Origin: Salipiger bermudensis
GTDB taxonomy: Bacteria > Pseudomonadota > Alphaproteobacteria > Rhodobacterales > Rhodobacteraceae
NCBI RefSeq assembly: GCF_019801965.1
Contig: NZ_JAHVIA010000001.1
Location: forward strand, 248,001 to 312,000
Length of the DNA: 64,000 bases
Direction of reading: 5' to 3'
Under the pieces are notes generated by a model that ran no database searches, was not told the DNA's origin, and saw only the letters and a list, made by a program, of their open reading frames with translations. This document shows positions 8,338 through 17,425 of the stretch, piece by piece (position 1 is the first letter of the stretch; every line of letters begins with the position of its first letter). The position numbers and the translations under genes are program-made.

Positions 8338-8412
8338 CCGGGAGGGAGCCCGCACATCGCGCCCCCTCCCGGACAGGGCCTGAGCCCTGACATGCAAAAG
8401 GGGCGCCCCTTT
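8338..8412 (+). terminator. GC hairpin and 16-base palindrome after the small exported gene
   Basis: A 9-bp stem (CCGGGAGGG/CCCTCCCGG, 8338-8372) starts 10 bases after the stop codon. It is followed by a perfect palindrome AAAGGGGCGCCCCTTT (8397-8412). Neither has a strong T run on the plus strand, so termination is likely but not certain. Confidence 0.45.
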
Positions 8413-8582
8413 AATGTGTCCGGAGGGCCGCCGACGCGCCTCCACCGGCGCGGCAAGCTCGCACGATCCCCCAGCCCTGCCCGACGCGCAGTCCTCAGCA
8501 CCAAGCGCAGGCATTCCGCGACACGCGCGCAACGCCTCTCCGAAGGCGGCGGTGCAGTCCTCCCTCCAGAGCCCCAGGCATG

Positions 8583-8611
8583 AAAAAAGGGCGCCCCGCA
8601 GGGCGCCCTTT
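8583..8611 (-). terminator. Rho-independent terminator of tuf
   Basis: On the minus strand an 11-bp AAGGGCGCCCT-type stem is followed by a T run (A run at 8583-8588 on the plus strand). It lies 48 bases past the tuf stop codon. Confidence 0.88.
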
Positions 8612-8658
8612 CATTCAAGTCGGTGTGGTCGCGCCGACGGGCGCGACCGGTCCTGACA

Positions 8659-9834
8659 TCACTCGACGATCTTGGAGACGACGCCGGAGCCGACAGTGCG
8701 GCCGCCTTCGCGGATGGCGAAGCGGAGGCCGTCTTCCATGGCGATCGGGGCGATCAGCTCGACCACGAACTTCAGGTTGTCGCCGGGCATGACCATCTCG
8801 GTACCCTCGGGGAGGGTCACGGTGCCGGTCACGTCGGTGGTCCGGAAGTAGAACTGCGGACGGTAGTTCGCGAAGAACGGCGTGTGACGGCCACCTTCTT
8901 CCTTGGTCAGGATGTAGACCTCGGCTTCGAACTTGGTGTGCGGGGTCACGGAGCCCGGCTTGCAGAGAACCTGGCCACGCTCGACGCCCTCACGGTCCAC
9001 ACCGCGCAGCAGTGCGCCGATGTTGTCGCCGGCTTCGCCGCGATCGAGCAGCTTGCGGAACATCTCGACACCGGTGCAGGTGGTTTTCTTGGTGTCGCGG
9101 ATGCCGACGATCTCGATCTCGTCGCCAACGTTGATCACGCCACGCTCGACACGGCCGGTCACAACGGTGCCGCGACCCGAGATCGAGAACACGTCTTCGA
9201 TCGGCATCAGGAACGGCTGGTCGACAGCGCGCTCCGGCTGCGGGATGTACTCGTCCACGGCAGCCATCAGTTCCTTGATCTTGTTCTCGCCGATTTCCGG
9301 ATCACGGCCTTCCATCGCCGCAAGCGCCGAGCCCGCGATGATCGGAATGTCGTCGCCCGGGAAGTCGTACTCGGAGAGCAGCTCGCGGACTTCCATCTCG
9401 ACGAGCTCGAGGAGCTCCTCGTCGTCCACCTGGTCGACCTTGTTCAGGAACACGACCATGGCGGGGATGCCCACCTGGCGGCCCAGCAGGATGTGCTCGC
9501 GGGTCTGCGGCATCGGGCCGTCAGCTGCGTTCACAACCAGGATCGCGCCGTCCATCTGCGCAGCACCGGTGATCATGTTCTTCACGTAGTCGGCGTGGCC
9601 GGGGCAGTCGACGTGGGCGTAGTGACGCGCCTCGGTCTCGTACTCCACGTGCGCGGTCGAGATCGTGATGCCGCGGGCTTTCTCTTCCGGTGCGCCGTCG
9701 ATCTGGTCGTACGCCTTGAAGTCACCGAAATACTTGGTGATCGCCGCCGTCAGCGTCGTCTTGCCGTGGTCGACGTGACCGATCGTGCCGATGTTGCAGT
9801 GCGGTTTGCCGCGCTCAAACTTTTCCTTTGCCAT
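8659..9834 (-). CDS. tuf: Translation elongation factor EF-Tu
   Basis: EF-Tu (391 residues) delivers aminoacyl-tRNA to the ribosome. GTPase motifs are intact: GHVDHGKTT (P loop), [12 protein letters not shown] (G3) and NKVD (G4). Domains 2 and 3 follow, with [13 protein letters not shown] and a C terminus [14 protein letters not shown] 9832-9834 ([12 protein letters not shown]) is the family start; a 12-residue in-frame extension lacks similarity. Alphaproteobacteria often carry two tuf copies, and this one is in the tRNA-Trp/secE/nusG neighbourhood. Confidence 0.98.
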   Translation of the reverse strand: MAKEKFERGKPHCNIGTIGHVDHGKTTLTAAITKYFGDFKAYDQIDGAPEEKARGITISTAHVEYETEARHYAHVDCPGHADYVKNMITGAAQMDGAILVVNAADGPMPQTREHILLGRQVGIPAMVVFLNKVDQVDDEELLELVEMEVRELLSEYDFPGDDIPIIAGSALAAMEGRDPEIGENKIKELMAAVDEYIPQPERAVDQPFLMPIEDVFSISGRGTVVTGRVERGVINVGDEIEIVGIRDTKKTTCTGVEMFRKLLDRGEAGDNIGALLRGVDREGVERGQVLCKPGSVTPHTKFEAEVYILTKEEGGRHTPFFANYRPQFYFRTTDVTGTVTLPEGTEMVMPGDNLKFVVELIAPIAMEDGLRFAIREGGRTVGSGVVSKIVE

Positions 9835-10077
9835 CTTTCTAAGACGCCTCGCCTTTTCCAGGGGCCCCAAACGACCCGGTTTCGCATCGCGGGCCGTTTA
9901 TTGGCTTGCAGAGGGAAAATCAAGCCGTTCATGCATGGCGCAGCCCAGGCTGACCCCGCCGCGCCCCGTGCGACACGGCTGCGCGGGCCGGACGCTCAAG
10001 CCCTTGTGATCGAGAGCGGATCGAGCAGGGGCGGACAAAGCCTGCCGCGCGGCGCCTTGCCACGGCGCGGTGCGGGC

Positions 10078-10713
10078 TCAGGACGCGGCCCCGGCCCCGG
10101 TTTCCTGCGGCGAATCCGCCGCCTCGGCACCGGCCTCCGCGACGGGCTTGGCCGCGCGCAGGTTGGCCTCGGGGCCGCCGAACCAGCCCTCCTCTTCCTG
10201 CATGCGCCGCATCCATTTCTCGATCTGCAGCGCCGCGTTGGCCGAGAGGTTGCGCATCTGCTGCGCCTTGGTCTGGGTCACGCCGGAGCCCACCACCGTC
10301 TCGGCAGTGAAGCTTTCGAGCACGGTGAACTGCTCGGGCTCGGCGTTGAGCTTGCTCTGGGTGGCATCGTCCCACGCGGTCACCCGCAGGATCAGCGCCG
10401 ATTTCGGGCTGAACACCAGCGGCACGCCGGGCTGCGCCAGCACGAAGCCCTCGACGCTGATGCCCAGGTGGTAGAACTTCTCGCCCTCGTAGCGGCGAAA
10501 GCGCTCTTCGATGGCGGCGTCGACCGACGCGATCCACTCCTCATCGGTGGCATTGCGCGACACCGGCCCCTCGACGAGGTTCGGCGCCACCACGGCGGCA
10601 TGGCCCAGCTTGAAATCCCCGATCGGCTCCACAGGCTCGTCGAGCTGGGACTGTCCGTTGGCGCAGGCCGCGAGGCCAAGCACCAGGCCGAGGGCGGGGA
10701 TCAGGCGAAACAT
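10078..10713 (-). CDS. Hypothetical lipoprotein
   Basis: I do not recognise the family with confidence. The 211-residue protein has a lipoprotein signal peptide with lipobox LAAC (Cys at about residue 17). A central domain contains [24 protein letters not shown]-like charged helices and a beta-rich stretch ([20 protein letters not shown]). The tail from about residue 185 is Ala/Glu-rich and low complexity. It is probably anchored in the outer or inner membrane facing the periplasm. Similar lipoproteins are common hypothetical proteins in Rhodobacterales, but that is recollection rather than evidence here. Confidence 0.75.
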   Translation of the reverse strand: MFRLIPALGLVLGLAACANGQSQLDEPVEPIGDFKLGHAAVVAPNLVEGPVSRNATDEEWIASVDAAIEERFRRYEGEKFYHLGISVEGFVLAQPGVPLVFSPKSALILRVTAWDDATQSKLNAEPEQFTVLESFTAETVVGSGVTQTKAQQMRNLSANAALQIEKWMRRMQEEEGWFGGPEANLRAAKPVAEAGAEAADSPQETGAGAAS

Positions 10714-10893
10714 GAAGGGGCTCCGGTCGTCGCGTCAGGTCGGACCGGCTTAGCGCAGCGGGGCTGCACGCGCAATCGCGGCGCCCCGATGCAGCGCGAT
10801 CACGGCCGCGTCATCGTGGCCACGGCGCGGCTTGCCATCCCGCGCGGCTTTGCGGACACTCTGGCGCGACTTCAGCAACGATCCGGCCCCACA

Positions 10894-11469
10894 TTGCCCC
10901 TCTCCAGACGACTGACCGCGCTCCTTTTCCTGAGCTTCACCCTCTTCGTGGCCGCCTGTTCGACGCCGCGCCCCGAGGATCTGCCGCGCCCCACGGAGGC
11001 CCAGATCGCGGCGCTGGCCGACGAGATCCACGCGCTCGACCCCGGCATCGATGCCGGCGAGGCGGCGCGGGCGGCGGCGATCGCCTATGAATACCCGCTG
11101 CGGCTCGCCGTTGAGTATCAGGTCGAGGATCCGCCGATCATTCACAACATGAAGGTCAACCAGGGGCTCAAGCCGCGGGGCCTGTGCTACCAGTGGGCCG
11201 ACGATCTGCAGGCACGACTGGCGCAGGAGGGGTTCCAGACCCTCGAGCTGCAGCGTGCCATTGCCAACTCGCAGAGCGCCATCCGCATTGAGCACAGCAC
11301 CGTCATCGTCACCGCGCCGGGCGACAGCATGTACGAGGGCATCGTGCTCGATCCGTGGCGCAATGGCGGCCAGCTCTACTGGGGCGCCGTCACCGAGGAC
11401 GACGCCTACCCGTGGCTGCCGCGACAGGAAGTCTTTGCCCGCAAGCGGGCGCTGCTGGCGGCGCGCTGA
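10894..11469 (+). CDS. Hypothetical lipoprotein
   Basis: An unrecognised protein of about 191 residues with a lipoprotein signal peptide ([18 protein letters not shown], lipobox VAAC). The body contains an [19 protein letters not shown] segment and the phrase [14 protein letters not shown], and ends with a short basic tail. The start is uncertain. TTG 10894 places the signal peptide at the very N terminus but lacks a strong ribosome site. The in-frame ATG at 10789 would add 35 residues. It converges with uspA, whose stop is 18 bases away. Confidence 0.7.
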   Translation: MPLSRRLTALLFLSFTLFVAACSTPRPEDLPRPTEAQIAALADEIHALDPGIDAGEAARAAAIAYEYPLRLAVEYQVEDPPIIHNMKVNQGLKPRGLCYQWADDLQARLAQEGFQTLELQRAIANSQSAIRIEHSTVIVTAPGDSMYEGIVLDPWRNGGQLYWGAVTEDDAYPWLPRQEVFARKRALLAAR

Positions 11470-11487
11470 CCGCGCCGCCGCATGGGC

Positions 11488-11895
11488 TCAGCGCAGAACG
11501 TGCACCGCGCATTTGGCGTGACGCACCACCTGCGTGGCGGTCGAGCCCATGAGCATGTCACCCATGCCCGGACGATGCGAGGCGATGACGATCAGGTCGG
11601 AGCCGTTCTCCTCGGCATAATCGAGGATGGTGCGGCCGGAATGGCCCTCGACCACGATCCCCGAGGCATGGCCCACCCGCGCCGCCATGGCGTCGAGTTC
11701 GTTCTGCACCGCCGCCCGCGATTGCGCGAGGTAGTCGGGGGGCATGTAGCTGATCGCGTAGCCCGGGATATGCTCCATGACGTGAAGCAGGGTGATGGTG
11801 CTGCCCTCGCCGGCCAGCTGACGGGCGACGGCCACCGCCGCCTCGGCCTTGGCGTCGCTGTCGAATGCGATCGGGACCAGGATATTGTTGTACAT
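11488..11895 (-). CDS. Universal stress protein (UspA family)
   Basis: A single-domain UspA-fold protein of 135 residues. It begins MYNNILVPIAFD, the usual first beta strand. It carries an ATP-binding glycine motif near the C terminus (HRPGMGDMLMGSTATQVVRHA, matching G-x2-G-x9-G-[ST] loosely), so it likely belongs to the nucleotide-binding class. These proteins accumulate in growth arrest and low oxygen. An FNR-like box lies about 58 bases upstream of the start, suggesting oxygen control. Confidence 0.9.
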   Translation of the reverse strand: MYNNILVPIAFDSDAKAEAAVAVARQLAGEGSTITLLHVMEHIPGYAISYMPPDYLAQSRAAVQNELDAMAARVGHASGIVVEGHSGRTILDYAEENGSDLIVIASHRPGMGDMLMGSTATQVVRHAKCAVHVLR

Positions 11896-12217
11896 GCGCG
11901 GCCTCCTTCAAAGAATCTGCACGCAGATTGCGCTATCCGAAGGGGCTATGCCTTGATCCATATCACCCTCCCCCTGCCCGCTTCCGATCACAATTCGGTC
12001 GCAATCTGATCCTAGCCTCCTCCTGCAGGCCGCAGAACGCGCCACATCGACAGAGCCGCGGCGCCAGATCTTCCGAACCGCCAGATCCGCCGCCCGGCCG
12101 TGACAGATGCCCCGCAGCACGGCCGCCTCATCCCGCCGTGCCGACCGTTCCCGGACCGATCCCGAAAGACGATCCCGGACGATGATCCCGAATGACACGG
12201 AGCGAGGAGAGCCCGAG
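11896..12217. other. 322-base divergent intergenic region (uspA / response regulator)
   Basis: It contains the FNR-like box and an AGGAGA ribosome site just before 12218. I see no other gene or RNA. An upstream in-frame extension of the response regulator frame lacks family similarity. Confidence 0.5.
11953..11966. promoter_or_regulatory. FNR/FnrL-like box upstream of uspA
   Basis: TTGATCCATATCAC matches the FNR consensus TTGAT-N4-ATCAA at nine of ten positions. It sits 58 bases before the uspA start on the minus strand and about 250 bases before the divergent response regulator gene. Direct control of uspA by an FnrL homologue is inference from position. Confidence 0.6.
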
Positions 12218-12913
12218 ATGCGCTACCTGATTGGCGAAACGAACTGGAAGATGGTTAGCCTGTCCAAGGCGGTGGCCGAAAGCGGGCTGCTTCTGACGCG
12301 CTGCGAGGCCGGCGAGGAGCTCGCCGATTTCCACTCGATGGGGCAGCACGACCTGCTGGTGCTCGACGCGGCGCTGCTCGGGCGCGATGTCAGCCTCGCG
12401 GACCTGCGCGCCCTGCGGCCCGACATCCCGATCTGTCTCGTCGCCGCAAGCCCCGCCCCCGAACGCATCGCCTCCTGGCTGATGGCCGGCGCAGACGTCG
12501 TCATGGAAGACAGCACCCCCCTGCCCGAGATGCTCGCCCGGCTCGCCGCCGTGGCGCGGCGCGCCCACGGCATCGCCCATCCGCTGGTCGAGCGCGGGCC
12601 GCTTCTGCTCGACCTCGAGCGCCGGCGGGCGCATCTCGGCGATGTCACCCTGTCGCTCTCGCCCAAGCTCTACGAGATCCTCGAGTTCCTCGCCCTGCGC
12701 CCCGGCCGGCTCGCGGCCCGCGAGGCGCTGCTCGGCCATGTCTACGGCTTCGAGAACGAGCCGGCGCCGCGGGTCTTCGACGTCTACATGTGCAACCTGC
12801 GCTCGCATCTCGGCAGCGTGGGCGCCGCGCTCAAGATCGAGACGGTGCGCGGCTCGGGCTATCGGCTCGAGGTCAGCGAGCGCCGCAAGGAGGCGCGCCC
12901 GCTCGCGGCCTGA
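12218..12913 (+). CDS. OmpR-type response regulator with degenerate receiver
   Basis: A 231-residue regulator with an N-terminal receiver-like domain (about 1-115) and a C-terminal winged helix (about 130-222, ending IETVRGSGYRLEV, typical of OmpR/PhoB). The candidate phospho-acceptor Asp50 (LLVLDAALL) is present. The acidic pocket is reduced (IGETNW instead of an E/D pair), the conserved Thr/Ser is not at its usual place (LVAAS) and the switch Lys is absent (GADVVMEDSTPLP). ATG 12218 has AGGAGA upstream. No histidine kinase is adjacent. It may work independently of phosphorylation. Targets are unknown. Confidence 0.85.
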   Translation: MRYLIGETNWKMVSLSKAVAESGLLLTRCEAGEELADFHSMGQHDLLVLDAALLGRDVSLADLRALRPDIPICLVAASPAPERIASWLMAGADVVMEDSTPLPEMLARLAAVARRAHGIAHPLVERGPLLLDLERRRAHLGDVTLSLSPKLYEILEFLALRPGRLAAREALLGHVYGFENEPAPRVFDVYMCNLRSHLGSVGAALKIETVRGSGYRLEVSERRKEARPLAA

Positions 12914-12935
12914 CCCCCGCCGGGCATGAAAACTG

Positions 12936-12959
12936 CGGCTGACGCCTCGGCGTCAGCCG
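12936..12959. terminator. Bidirectional hairpin between convergent genes
   Basis: An 11-bp GC-rich inverted repeat (GGCTGACGCC/GGCGTCAGCC core) lies 22 bases after the regulator stop and includes the stop codon of the convergent monooxygenase gene. There is no T run, so its strength as a terminator is uncertain. Confidence 0.5.
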
Positions 12960-13288
12960 TAGCTCGCCGCCACGTCATACAGCACCGGCTCGAAACTGCG
13001 GCACAGCGCATGGAAGCGCCGGTTGTGCGCGCGCATCTCCTCGCTGCGCAGCATGGCCTGAAAATCCTCGCGCTTCTCCCATTGCGAGTAGTTGGCGATG
13101 CGGGTCTGGGCATCATTTACATGCAGCCCCGCGGCGATGAAGCCCGGCTGTTTCGAGATGAAGCCCGCATAGGCATCCTGCAGCGCGTCGAGCAGATCCT
13201 GGCAGGTGCCGGGCGAGGTCTCGAATGTGGTGATGACGGTCTGGCAGGGGCTCGGGCTGGTGATGTTTGGCCCAGTATGATTTGGCAT
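12953..13288 (-). CDS. Antibiotic biosynthesis monooxygenase-like (ABM domain) protein
   Basis: A 111-residue protein with the ferredoxin-like ABM fold pattern. A TVITTFETSPGTCQDLL strand-helix is followed by QPGFIAAGLHVNDAQTRIANYSQW and a helix ending the dimer-forming barrel. Members include cofactor-free monooxygenases and heme-degrading enzymes, but many are uncharacterised. No diagnostic heme ligands are evident, so the substrate is unknown. ATG 13286-13288 has GGAGGAGA immediately upstream. Confidence 0.8.
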   Translation of the reverse strand: MPNHTGPNITSPSPCQTVITTFETSPGTCQDLLDALQDAYAGFISKQPGFIAAGLHVNDAQTRIANYSQWEKREDFQAMLRSEEMRAHNRRFHALCRSFEPVLYDVAASYG

Positions 13289-13503
13289 GGGTCTCCTCCG
13301 TTCCTGCCCCAGTCTTGCACGGAACCGGGCCTGTCGCCAAAGCTTTCCAGAACAAACGGAATTCCCGCCCGGGGCTCGCCCGTCGCGGGCGGCGCCCGAC
13401 CGATGCGCAACAGCCGCGCGAAACCCGCGCCTTGCGCGCAAGAAATCGCGCGCAATCCGCCACCTGCCCTGCTAGGTTACCGGCAAACAACACAGAGGCG
13501 GGC

Positions 13504-14217
13504 ATGAGCAGACAGTCCCAGACCATCGACGAGACGCTGCGCGAGGAGATCATCTCGCGCCCCGACATGATCCTTGACGACCGAGACCTGATGCAGGCGC
13601 TGATCGCCGCCAACGAGCGCGCGATGGGCGGCAATATCGTCGACCTGCGCGGCATCGCCATGGACCGGCTCGAGGCCCGGCTCGACCGGCTCGAGGACAC
13701 CCATCGCAGCGTCATCGCCGCGGCCTATGAGAACCTCGCTGGCACCAACCAGATCCACCGCGCCATCCTGCGCATGCTCGACCCGCTGGAATTCGAGCCC
13801 TTCCTGCGCGACCTCGGCGGCGAGGTGGCCGACATCCTGCGCGTCGACAGCGTCAAGCTGGTGCTCGAGTCGGTGCAGAACGACAACGATCCGGCGATCC
13901 GGCGGCTGGGCGACGTGCTCTCGGTGGCCGAGCCCGGCTTCATCGATGCCTTCCTTGCCGATGGCCGCAACCACGCGCCGAAGCGGCAGGTCACCCTGCG
14001 CCAGATGAACGAGGGCGATCCGGCGATCTACGGCGAGAGCGCCTCGTGGATGCGCTCGGAAGCCTGCCTGCGGCTCGATTTCGGCGCCGGCCGGCTGCCC
14101 GGCCTGCTGGTCATGGGCTCCGAGGATCCGCATCTCTTCACCCCGCAACAGGGCACCGACCTGCTGGCTTTCTTCGCCGGGGTGTTCGAACGCGCCATGC
14201 GGCGCTGGCTGGCGTGA
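13504..14217 (+). CDS. DUF484 family protein
   Basis: A 237-residue cytosolic protein of the DUF484 family (GAF-like C-terminal half). It starts with a helical segment (TLREEIISRPDMILDDRDLMQAL) and a coiled coil (MDRLEARLDRLEDTHRS). The C-terminal GAF-like part holds ACLRLDFGAGRLPGLLVMGSEDP. Its stop overlaps the GTG start of xerC, and DUF484 genes adjoin xerC in many proteobacteria. Molecular function is not established. Confidence 0.9.
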   Translation: MSRQSQTIDETLREEIISRPDMILDDRDLMQALIAANERAMGGNIVDLRGIAMDRLEARLDRLEDTHRSVIAAAYENLAGTNQIHRAILRMLDPLEFEPFLRDLGGEVADILRVDSVKLVLESVQNDNDPAIRRLGDVLSVAEPGFIDAFLADGRNHAPKRQVTLRQMNEGDPAIYGESASWMRSEACLRLDFGAGRLPGLLVMGSEDPHLFTPQQGTDLLAFFAGVFERAMRRWLA

Positions 14218-15140
14218 CGCTCGAGATCTCTCCGGCAGCGCGCGACGCGCTGGAGGGCTGGCTCACGGCGGCGCGCGCGCTGAAGGGCAATTCCGAGAAC
14301 ACCGTCACCGCCTATCGCACCGATGTGCTCGAGTTCATCGTCTTCCTGACGTCGCATCACGCCGAGCCGCAGGGGCTGGCGCCGTTGGCCCGCGTCACCA
14401 CCCCCGACATGCGCGCCTTCCTCGCGCACCTGCGCGGCCAGGGCATCGGCTCGCGGACGATGGCGCGCAAGCTCTCGGCGGTGAAGAGCTTCTACCGCTG
14501 GCTCGCCGAGCGCGAGGGCTTCGAGCCCACCGCGGTGATGATGGCCCGTGCCCCAAAGTTCCAGAAGAAGCTCCCCCGCCCGCTGGCCGAGGATGCCGCG
14601 AAGGCGATGATCGACACCGTCGAGATGCAGGCCGCCGACAGCTGGGTCGGCGCCCGCGACGCGGCGGTGGTCACCCTGCTCTACGGCTGCGGCCTGCGGA
14701 TCTCCGAGGCGCTGGGGCTCAAGGGCCGCGACCTGCCGCTGGGCGAGAGCCTGCGGATCGTCGGCAAGGGCGGCAAGGAGCGCATCGTGCCGGTACTGCC
14801 GGTGGCGCGCCGCGCGGTCGAGACCTACCTGCGGCTCTGCCCCTATGAGCTCGAGCCCGATGCGCCGGTGTTTCGCGGCAAGCGCGGCGGCGCGCTGAAC
14901 CCGCGGCTGATCCAGAAGGTGACCGAGGCGGCGCGGCTTCAGCTCGGCCTGCCCGCCACCGCGACCCCGCACGCCATGCGCCACAGCTTCGCCACCCACC
15001 TGCTCGCCGCCGGCGGCGACCTGCGGGCGATCCAGGAGCTGCTGGGCCACGCCTCGCTCTCGACCACGCAGGCCTATACCTCGGTCGACGAGGTCCACCT
15101 GATGAAGGTCTACGAGGCGACCCACCCCAAGGCCGGCTGA
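14214..15140 (+). CDS. xerC: Tyrosine recombinase XerC
   Basis: XerC (308 residues) resolves chromosome dimers at dif with XerD and FtsK. An N-terminal SAM-like DNA-binding domain (about 10-105) precedes the catalytic domain. Catalytic residues are visible: R162 (GCGLRISEAL), K185/K188 (GKGGKER), H253-x-x-R256 (HAMRHSFATHLL), H279 (LLGHASLSTTQ) and nucleophile Y288. The GTG start overlaps the DUF484 stop (GTGA), giving translational coupling. The context is housekeeping, so this is not a phage or integron integrase. Confidence 0.95.
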   Translation: MTLEISPAARDALEGWLTAARALKGNSENTVTAYRTDVLEFIVFLTSHHAEPQGLAPLARVTTPDMRAFLAHLRGQGIGSRTMARKLSAVKSFYRWLAEREGFEPTAVMMARAPKFQKKLPRPLAEDAAKAMIDTVEMQAADSWVGARDAAVVTLLYGCGLRISEALGLKGRDLPLGESLRIVGKGGKERIVPVLPVARRAVETYLRLCPYELEPDAPVFRGKRGGALNPRLIQKVTEAARLQLGLPATATPHAMRHSFATHLLAAGGDLRAIQELLGHASLSTTQAYTSVDEVHLMKVYEATHPKAG

Positions 15141-15160
15141 GCCCACGCGGGCTGACGCAT

Positions 15161-15176
15161 ATCTTTTCGAAAAGAT
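15161..15176. repeat. AT-rich 16-base palindrome after xerC
   Basis: ATCTTTTCGAAAAGAT is perfectly self-complementary and starts 20 bases after the xerC stop. It resembles the other TTTTCG/CGAAAA-type palindromes in this window and may serve as a transcript-end structure. Confidence 0.5.
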
Positions 15177-15259
15177 TTGCTCCTATACCCGCCGCTGCCT
15201 AGGTTTCGCGACGAACCATCCCCCGGGCCGCGCCCCGGGGCACAGCAAGGAGCAGAGCC

Positions 15260-15865
15260 ATGAAACTGCTGAAGGCCGGCCCGTCGCCCTTTGTCCGCAA
15301 GGTGCTCGTCACCTTGCATGAAACCGGCCAATACGACGAGGTCGAACAGGTGCAGGTCACCGCCTCGCCGCTGGCCCCCGATCCCAACCTGATCGCCGCC
15401 AACCCGGTCGGCAAGATCCCGGCGCTGATCCGCGATGACGGCCCGACCCTCTATGACAGCCGCGTCATCTGCCGTTTCCTCGACCACCGCGCCCAGGCCG
15501 GGCTCTATCCCGAGACCCGGCCCTTCGACACGCTGACCCTCGAGGCCACCGCCGACGGCATCATGGATGCCGCCGTGCTGATCGTCTACGAAGAGCGCTT
15601 CCGCCCGGCCGAGAAGGTCTCGATGGAGTGGATCGAGGGGCAATGGGCCAAGGTCTCACGCGCACTCGATGCGGTCAGCACCCGCTGGATGAGCCACCTG
15701 CACGGGCGCATGGATATCGGCCACATCGGCATGGCCTGCGCGCTCAGCTATCTCGATTTCCGCCACGATGCGCGCAAGTGGCGCACCGGGCGCGATGCGC
15801 TGGCGGAATGGCATGCGGGCTTCGCCACCCGGCCCTCGATGACCGCCACGGAACCGGAGACGTGA
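15260..15865 (+). CDS. Glutathione S-transferase family protein
   Basis: A 201-residue GST. The N-terminal thioredoxin-fold domain begins MKLLKAGPSPFVRKVLVTL, where Ser9 or the SPF motif would contact glutathione. It includes NPVGKIPALI (cis-Pro loop) and the DSRVICRFLD motif that binds the gamma-glutamyl group. The C-terminal helical domain follows from about residue 85. Likely cytosolic detoxification or thiol chemistry; the substrate cannot be inferred. It is transcribed in the same direction as psd-pssA, 77 bases upstream. Confidence 0.9.
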   Translation: MKLLKAGPSPFVRKVLVTLHETGQYDEVEQVQVTASPLAPDPNLIAANPVGKIPALIRDDGPTLYDSRVICRFLDHRAQAGLYPETRPFDTLTLEATADGIMDAAVLIVYEERFRPAEKVSMEWIEGQWAKVSRALDAVSTRWMSHLHGRMDIGHIGMACALSYLDFRHDARKWRTGRDALAEWHAGFATRPSMTATEPET

Positions 15866-15942
15866 TGCCGCGCGGGCTTGCAACGGCCCGCGATGCTCCG
15901 TAAGCCACGGCAGTTTCCAAGACACGCGGGAGGATCCCAGCC

Positions 15943-16623
15943 ATGCGGATGCGCGACACCTTCATCAAGCCCATGCACCCCGAGGGGCGCAAGTTCGTCG
16001 CGATCTTCGCCGCGATCACCCTGATCCTGTTCCTGATCTGGGAGCCGTTCGGCTGGATCGGCGTCGGGCTTACGGTCTGGTGCTACTATTTCTTCCGCGA
16101 TCCCGATCGCGTCACACCGGTGCGCCCCGGCCTCGTCATCAGCCCCGCCGATGGCGTGGTCTCGCTGATCGAGCCCGCGGTGCCGCCGGCCGAGCTCGGC
16201 ATGGGCCCCGAGGCGCTGACCCGGGTCTCGGTCTTCATGTCGGTGTTCAACTGCCACGTGAACCGCGCCCCCGTCGCCGGCGAACTGGTCAAGCTCGCCT
16301 ACCGCCCCGGCAAGTTCCTCAATGCCTCGCTCGACAAGGCCTCCGAGGACAACGAGCGCAACGCCCTGCGCCTGCGCATGGAGGATGGCCGCGAGATCGC
16401 GGTGGTGCAGATCGCCGGCCTCGTGGCGCGTCGCATCATGTGGTGGAAGAAGGAGGGCGACTGGCTCGACCGCGGCGAGCGCTTCGGCCTGATCCGCTTC
16501 GGCTCGCGGCTCGACGTCTACCTGCCCGACGGGGTCGCGCCGCAGGTCCGCATCGGCCAGACCATGGTGGCGGGCGAGACGGTGATCGCCGACCTGACCA
16601 GCGGGGCCGGCGATGAGCACTGA
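15943..16623 (+). CDS. psd: Phosphatidylserine decarboxylase (short form)
   Basis: Converts phosphatidylserine to phosphatidylethanolamine at the inner membrane. The 226-residue length fits the short alphaproteobacterial class. A hydrophobic N-terminal anchor (about 18-48) precedes [12 protein letters not shown] and [11 protein letters not shown]. The self-cleavage site is the Gly-Ser of [11 protein letters not shown], where the Ser becomes the pyruvoyl prosthetic group. GGAGGA precedes the start. pssA overlaps its 3' end by 11 bases, so substrate-making and substrate-using enzymes are co-translated. Confidence 0.96.
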   Translation: MRMRDTFIKPMHPEGRKFVAIFAAITLILFLIWEPFGWIGVGLTVWCYYFFRDPDRVTPVRPGLVISPADGVVSLIEPAVPPAELGMGPEALTRVSVFMSVFNCHVNRAPVAGELVKLAYRPGKFLNASLDKASEDNERNALRLRMEDGREIAVVQIAGLVARRIMWWKKEGDWLDRGERFGLIRFGSRLDVYLPDGVAPQVRIGQTMVAGETVIADLTSGAGDEH

Positions 16624-17410
16624 TCCCGAGACCGCCCCCGACGTCTCTGCCGAGGCGCCGCAGGAGGCGCCGCGCGAGCCCGGCGCCGAGAAGCTGACGA
16701 TCATCCAGCTGCTGCCCAACATGCTGACCGTGGTGGCGATCTGCGCCGGCCTGACGGCGATCAAGCTCGGCCTTCAGGGCTCCTATACCTTCGCGGTGCA
16801 GCTGATCCTGCTGGCCGCCGTGCTCGACGGCATGGACGGCCGCCTCGCCCGCGCGCTGAAATCCGAGAGCGGCATGGGCGCCGAGCTCGACAGCCTCGCG
16901 GATTTCCTCAATTTCGGCGTCGCGCCGGGCCTGCTTCTCTACACCTGGGCGCTGGAAGACAGCCGCGGCTTCGGCTGGCTCGCGGTGCTGGTCTTCGCGG
17001 TCTGCGCCGTGGTGCGGCTCGCGCGCTTCAACGTGCAGCGCAAGTCCGAGGACAAGAGCCACGACAACGCCTATTTCACAGGCGTCCCCTCCCCTGCCGG
17101 GGCGCTGCTGGTGATGCTGCCGATGTTCCTTAGCTTCGCGCTCGGCTCGGGCCCGTTCCTGCCGGATTTCGTGCTTGCGCTGTGGATGGTGGCGATGGGC
17201 CTGCTGATGATCAGCCGCATCCCGACATGGTCTTTCAAGACCACCCGCATCCCGCGCAAGAACGCCAAGTTCTTCCTCGTGGCCGTGGCCTTCGCACTGG
17301 CCGCCGCGGTGAGCTATGCGTGGATCACGCTGGTGCTATTCTGCATCGGCTACATCGCCACCGTGATCGTCATGCTGCCGCGCAAGCCGCGCTTCGGCGC
17401 GGGCGACTGA
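16613..17410 (+). CDS. pssA: CDP-diacylglycerol-serine O-phosphatidyltransferase
   Basis: Makes phosphatidylserine from CDP-diacylglycerol and serine. It is 265 residues with about six membrane helices. The CDP-alcohol phosphotransferase signature D-G-x2-A-R-x8-G-x3-D-x3-D is intact ([20 protein letters not shown], then LDSLAD). A hydrophilic acidic N terminus (about 25 residues) precedes the first helix. It partners with psd, which it overlaps, to supply phosphatidylethanolamine. Confidence 0.96.
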   Translation: MSTDPETAPDVSAEAPQEAPREPGAEKLTIIQLLPNMLTVVAICAGLTAIKLGLQGSYTFAVQLILLAAVLDGMDGRLARALKSESGMGAELDSLADFLNFGVAPGLLLYTWALEDSRGFGWLAVLVFAVCAVVRLARFNVQRKSEDKSHDNAYFTGVPSPAGALLVMLPMFLSFALGSGPFLPDFVLALWMVAMGLLMISRIPTWSFKTTRIPRKNAKFFLVAVAFALAAAVSYAWITLVLFCIGYIATVIVMLPRKPRFGAGD

Positions 17411-17425
17411 CAGGAAGGACAGGAC

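Larger units (their letters stand above)
8328..8658. other. 331-base convergent intergenic region
   Basis: Besides the hairpins at 8338-8412 and the tuf terminator at 8583-8611, I see no gene or RNA. The rest is low-complexity GC-rich sequence. Confidence 0.5.

Noticed and set aside
8623-11469. Very long plus-strand open frame across tuf and beyond
   Set aside because: It is the antisense of tuf and a lipoprotein gene, produced by GC-rich codon bias. Only its last part (from about 10894) is a plausible gene.
14214-15140. Integrase of a mobile element
   Set aside because: Sequence and DUF484 coupling fit housekeeping XerC. No attachment sites, phage genes or flanking repeats are seen.
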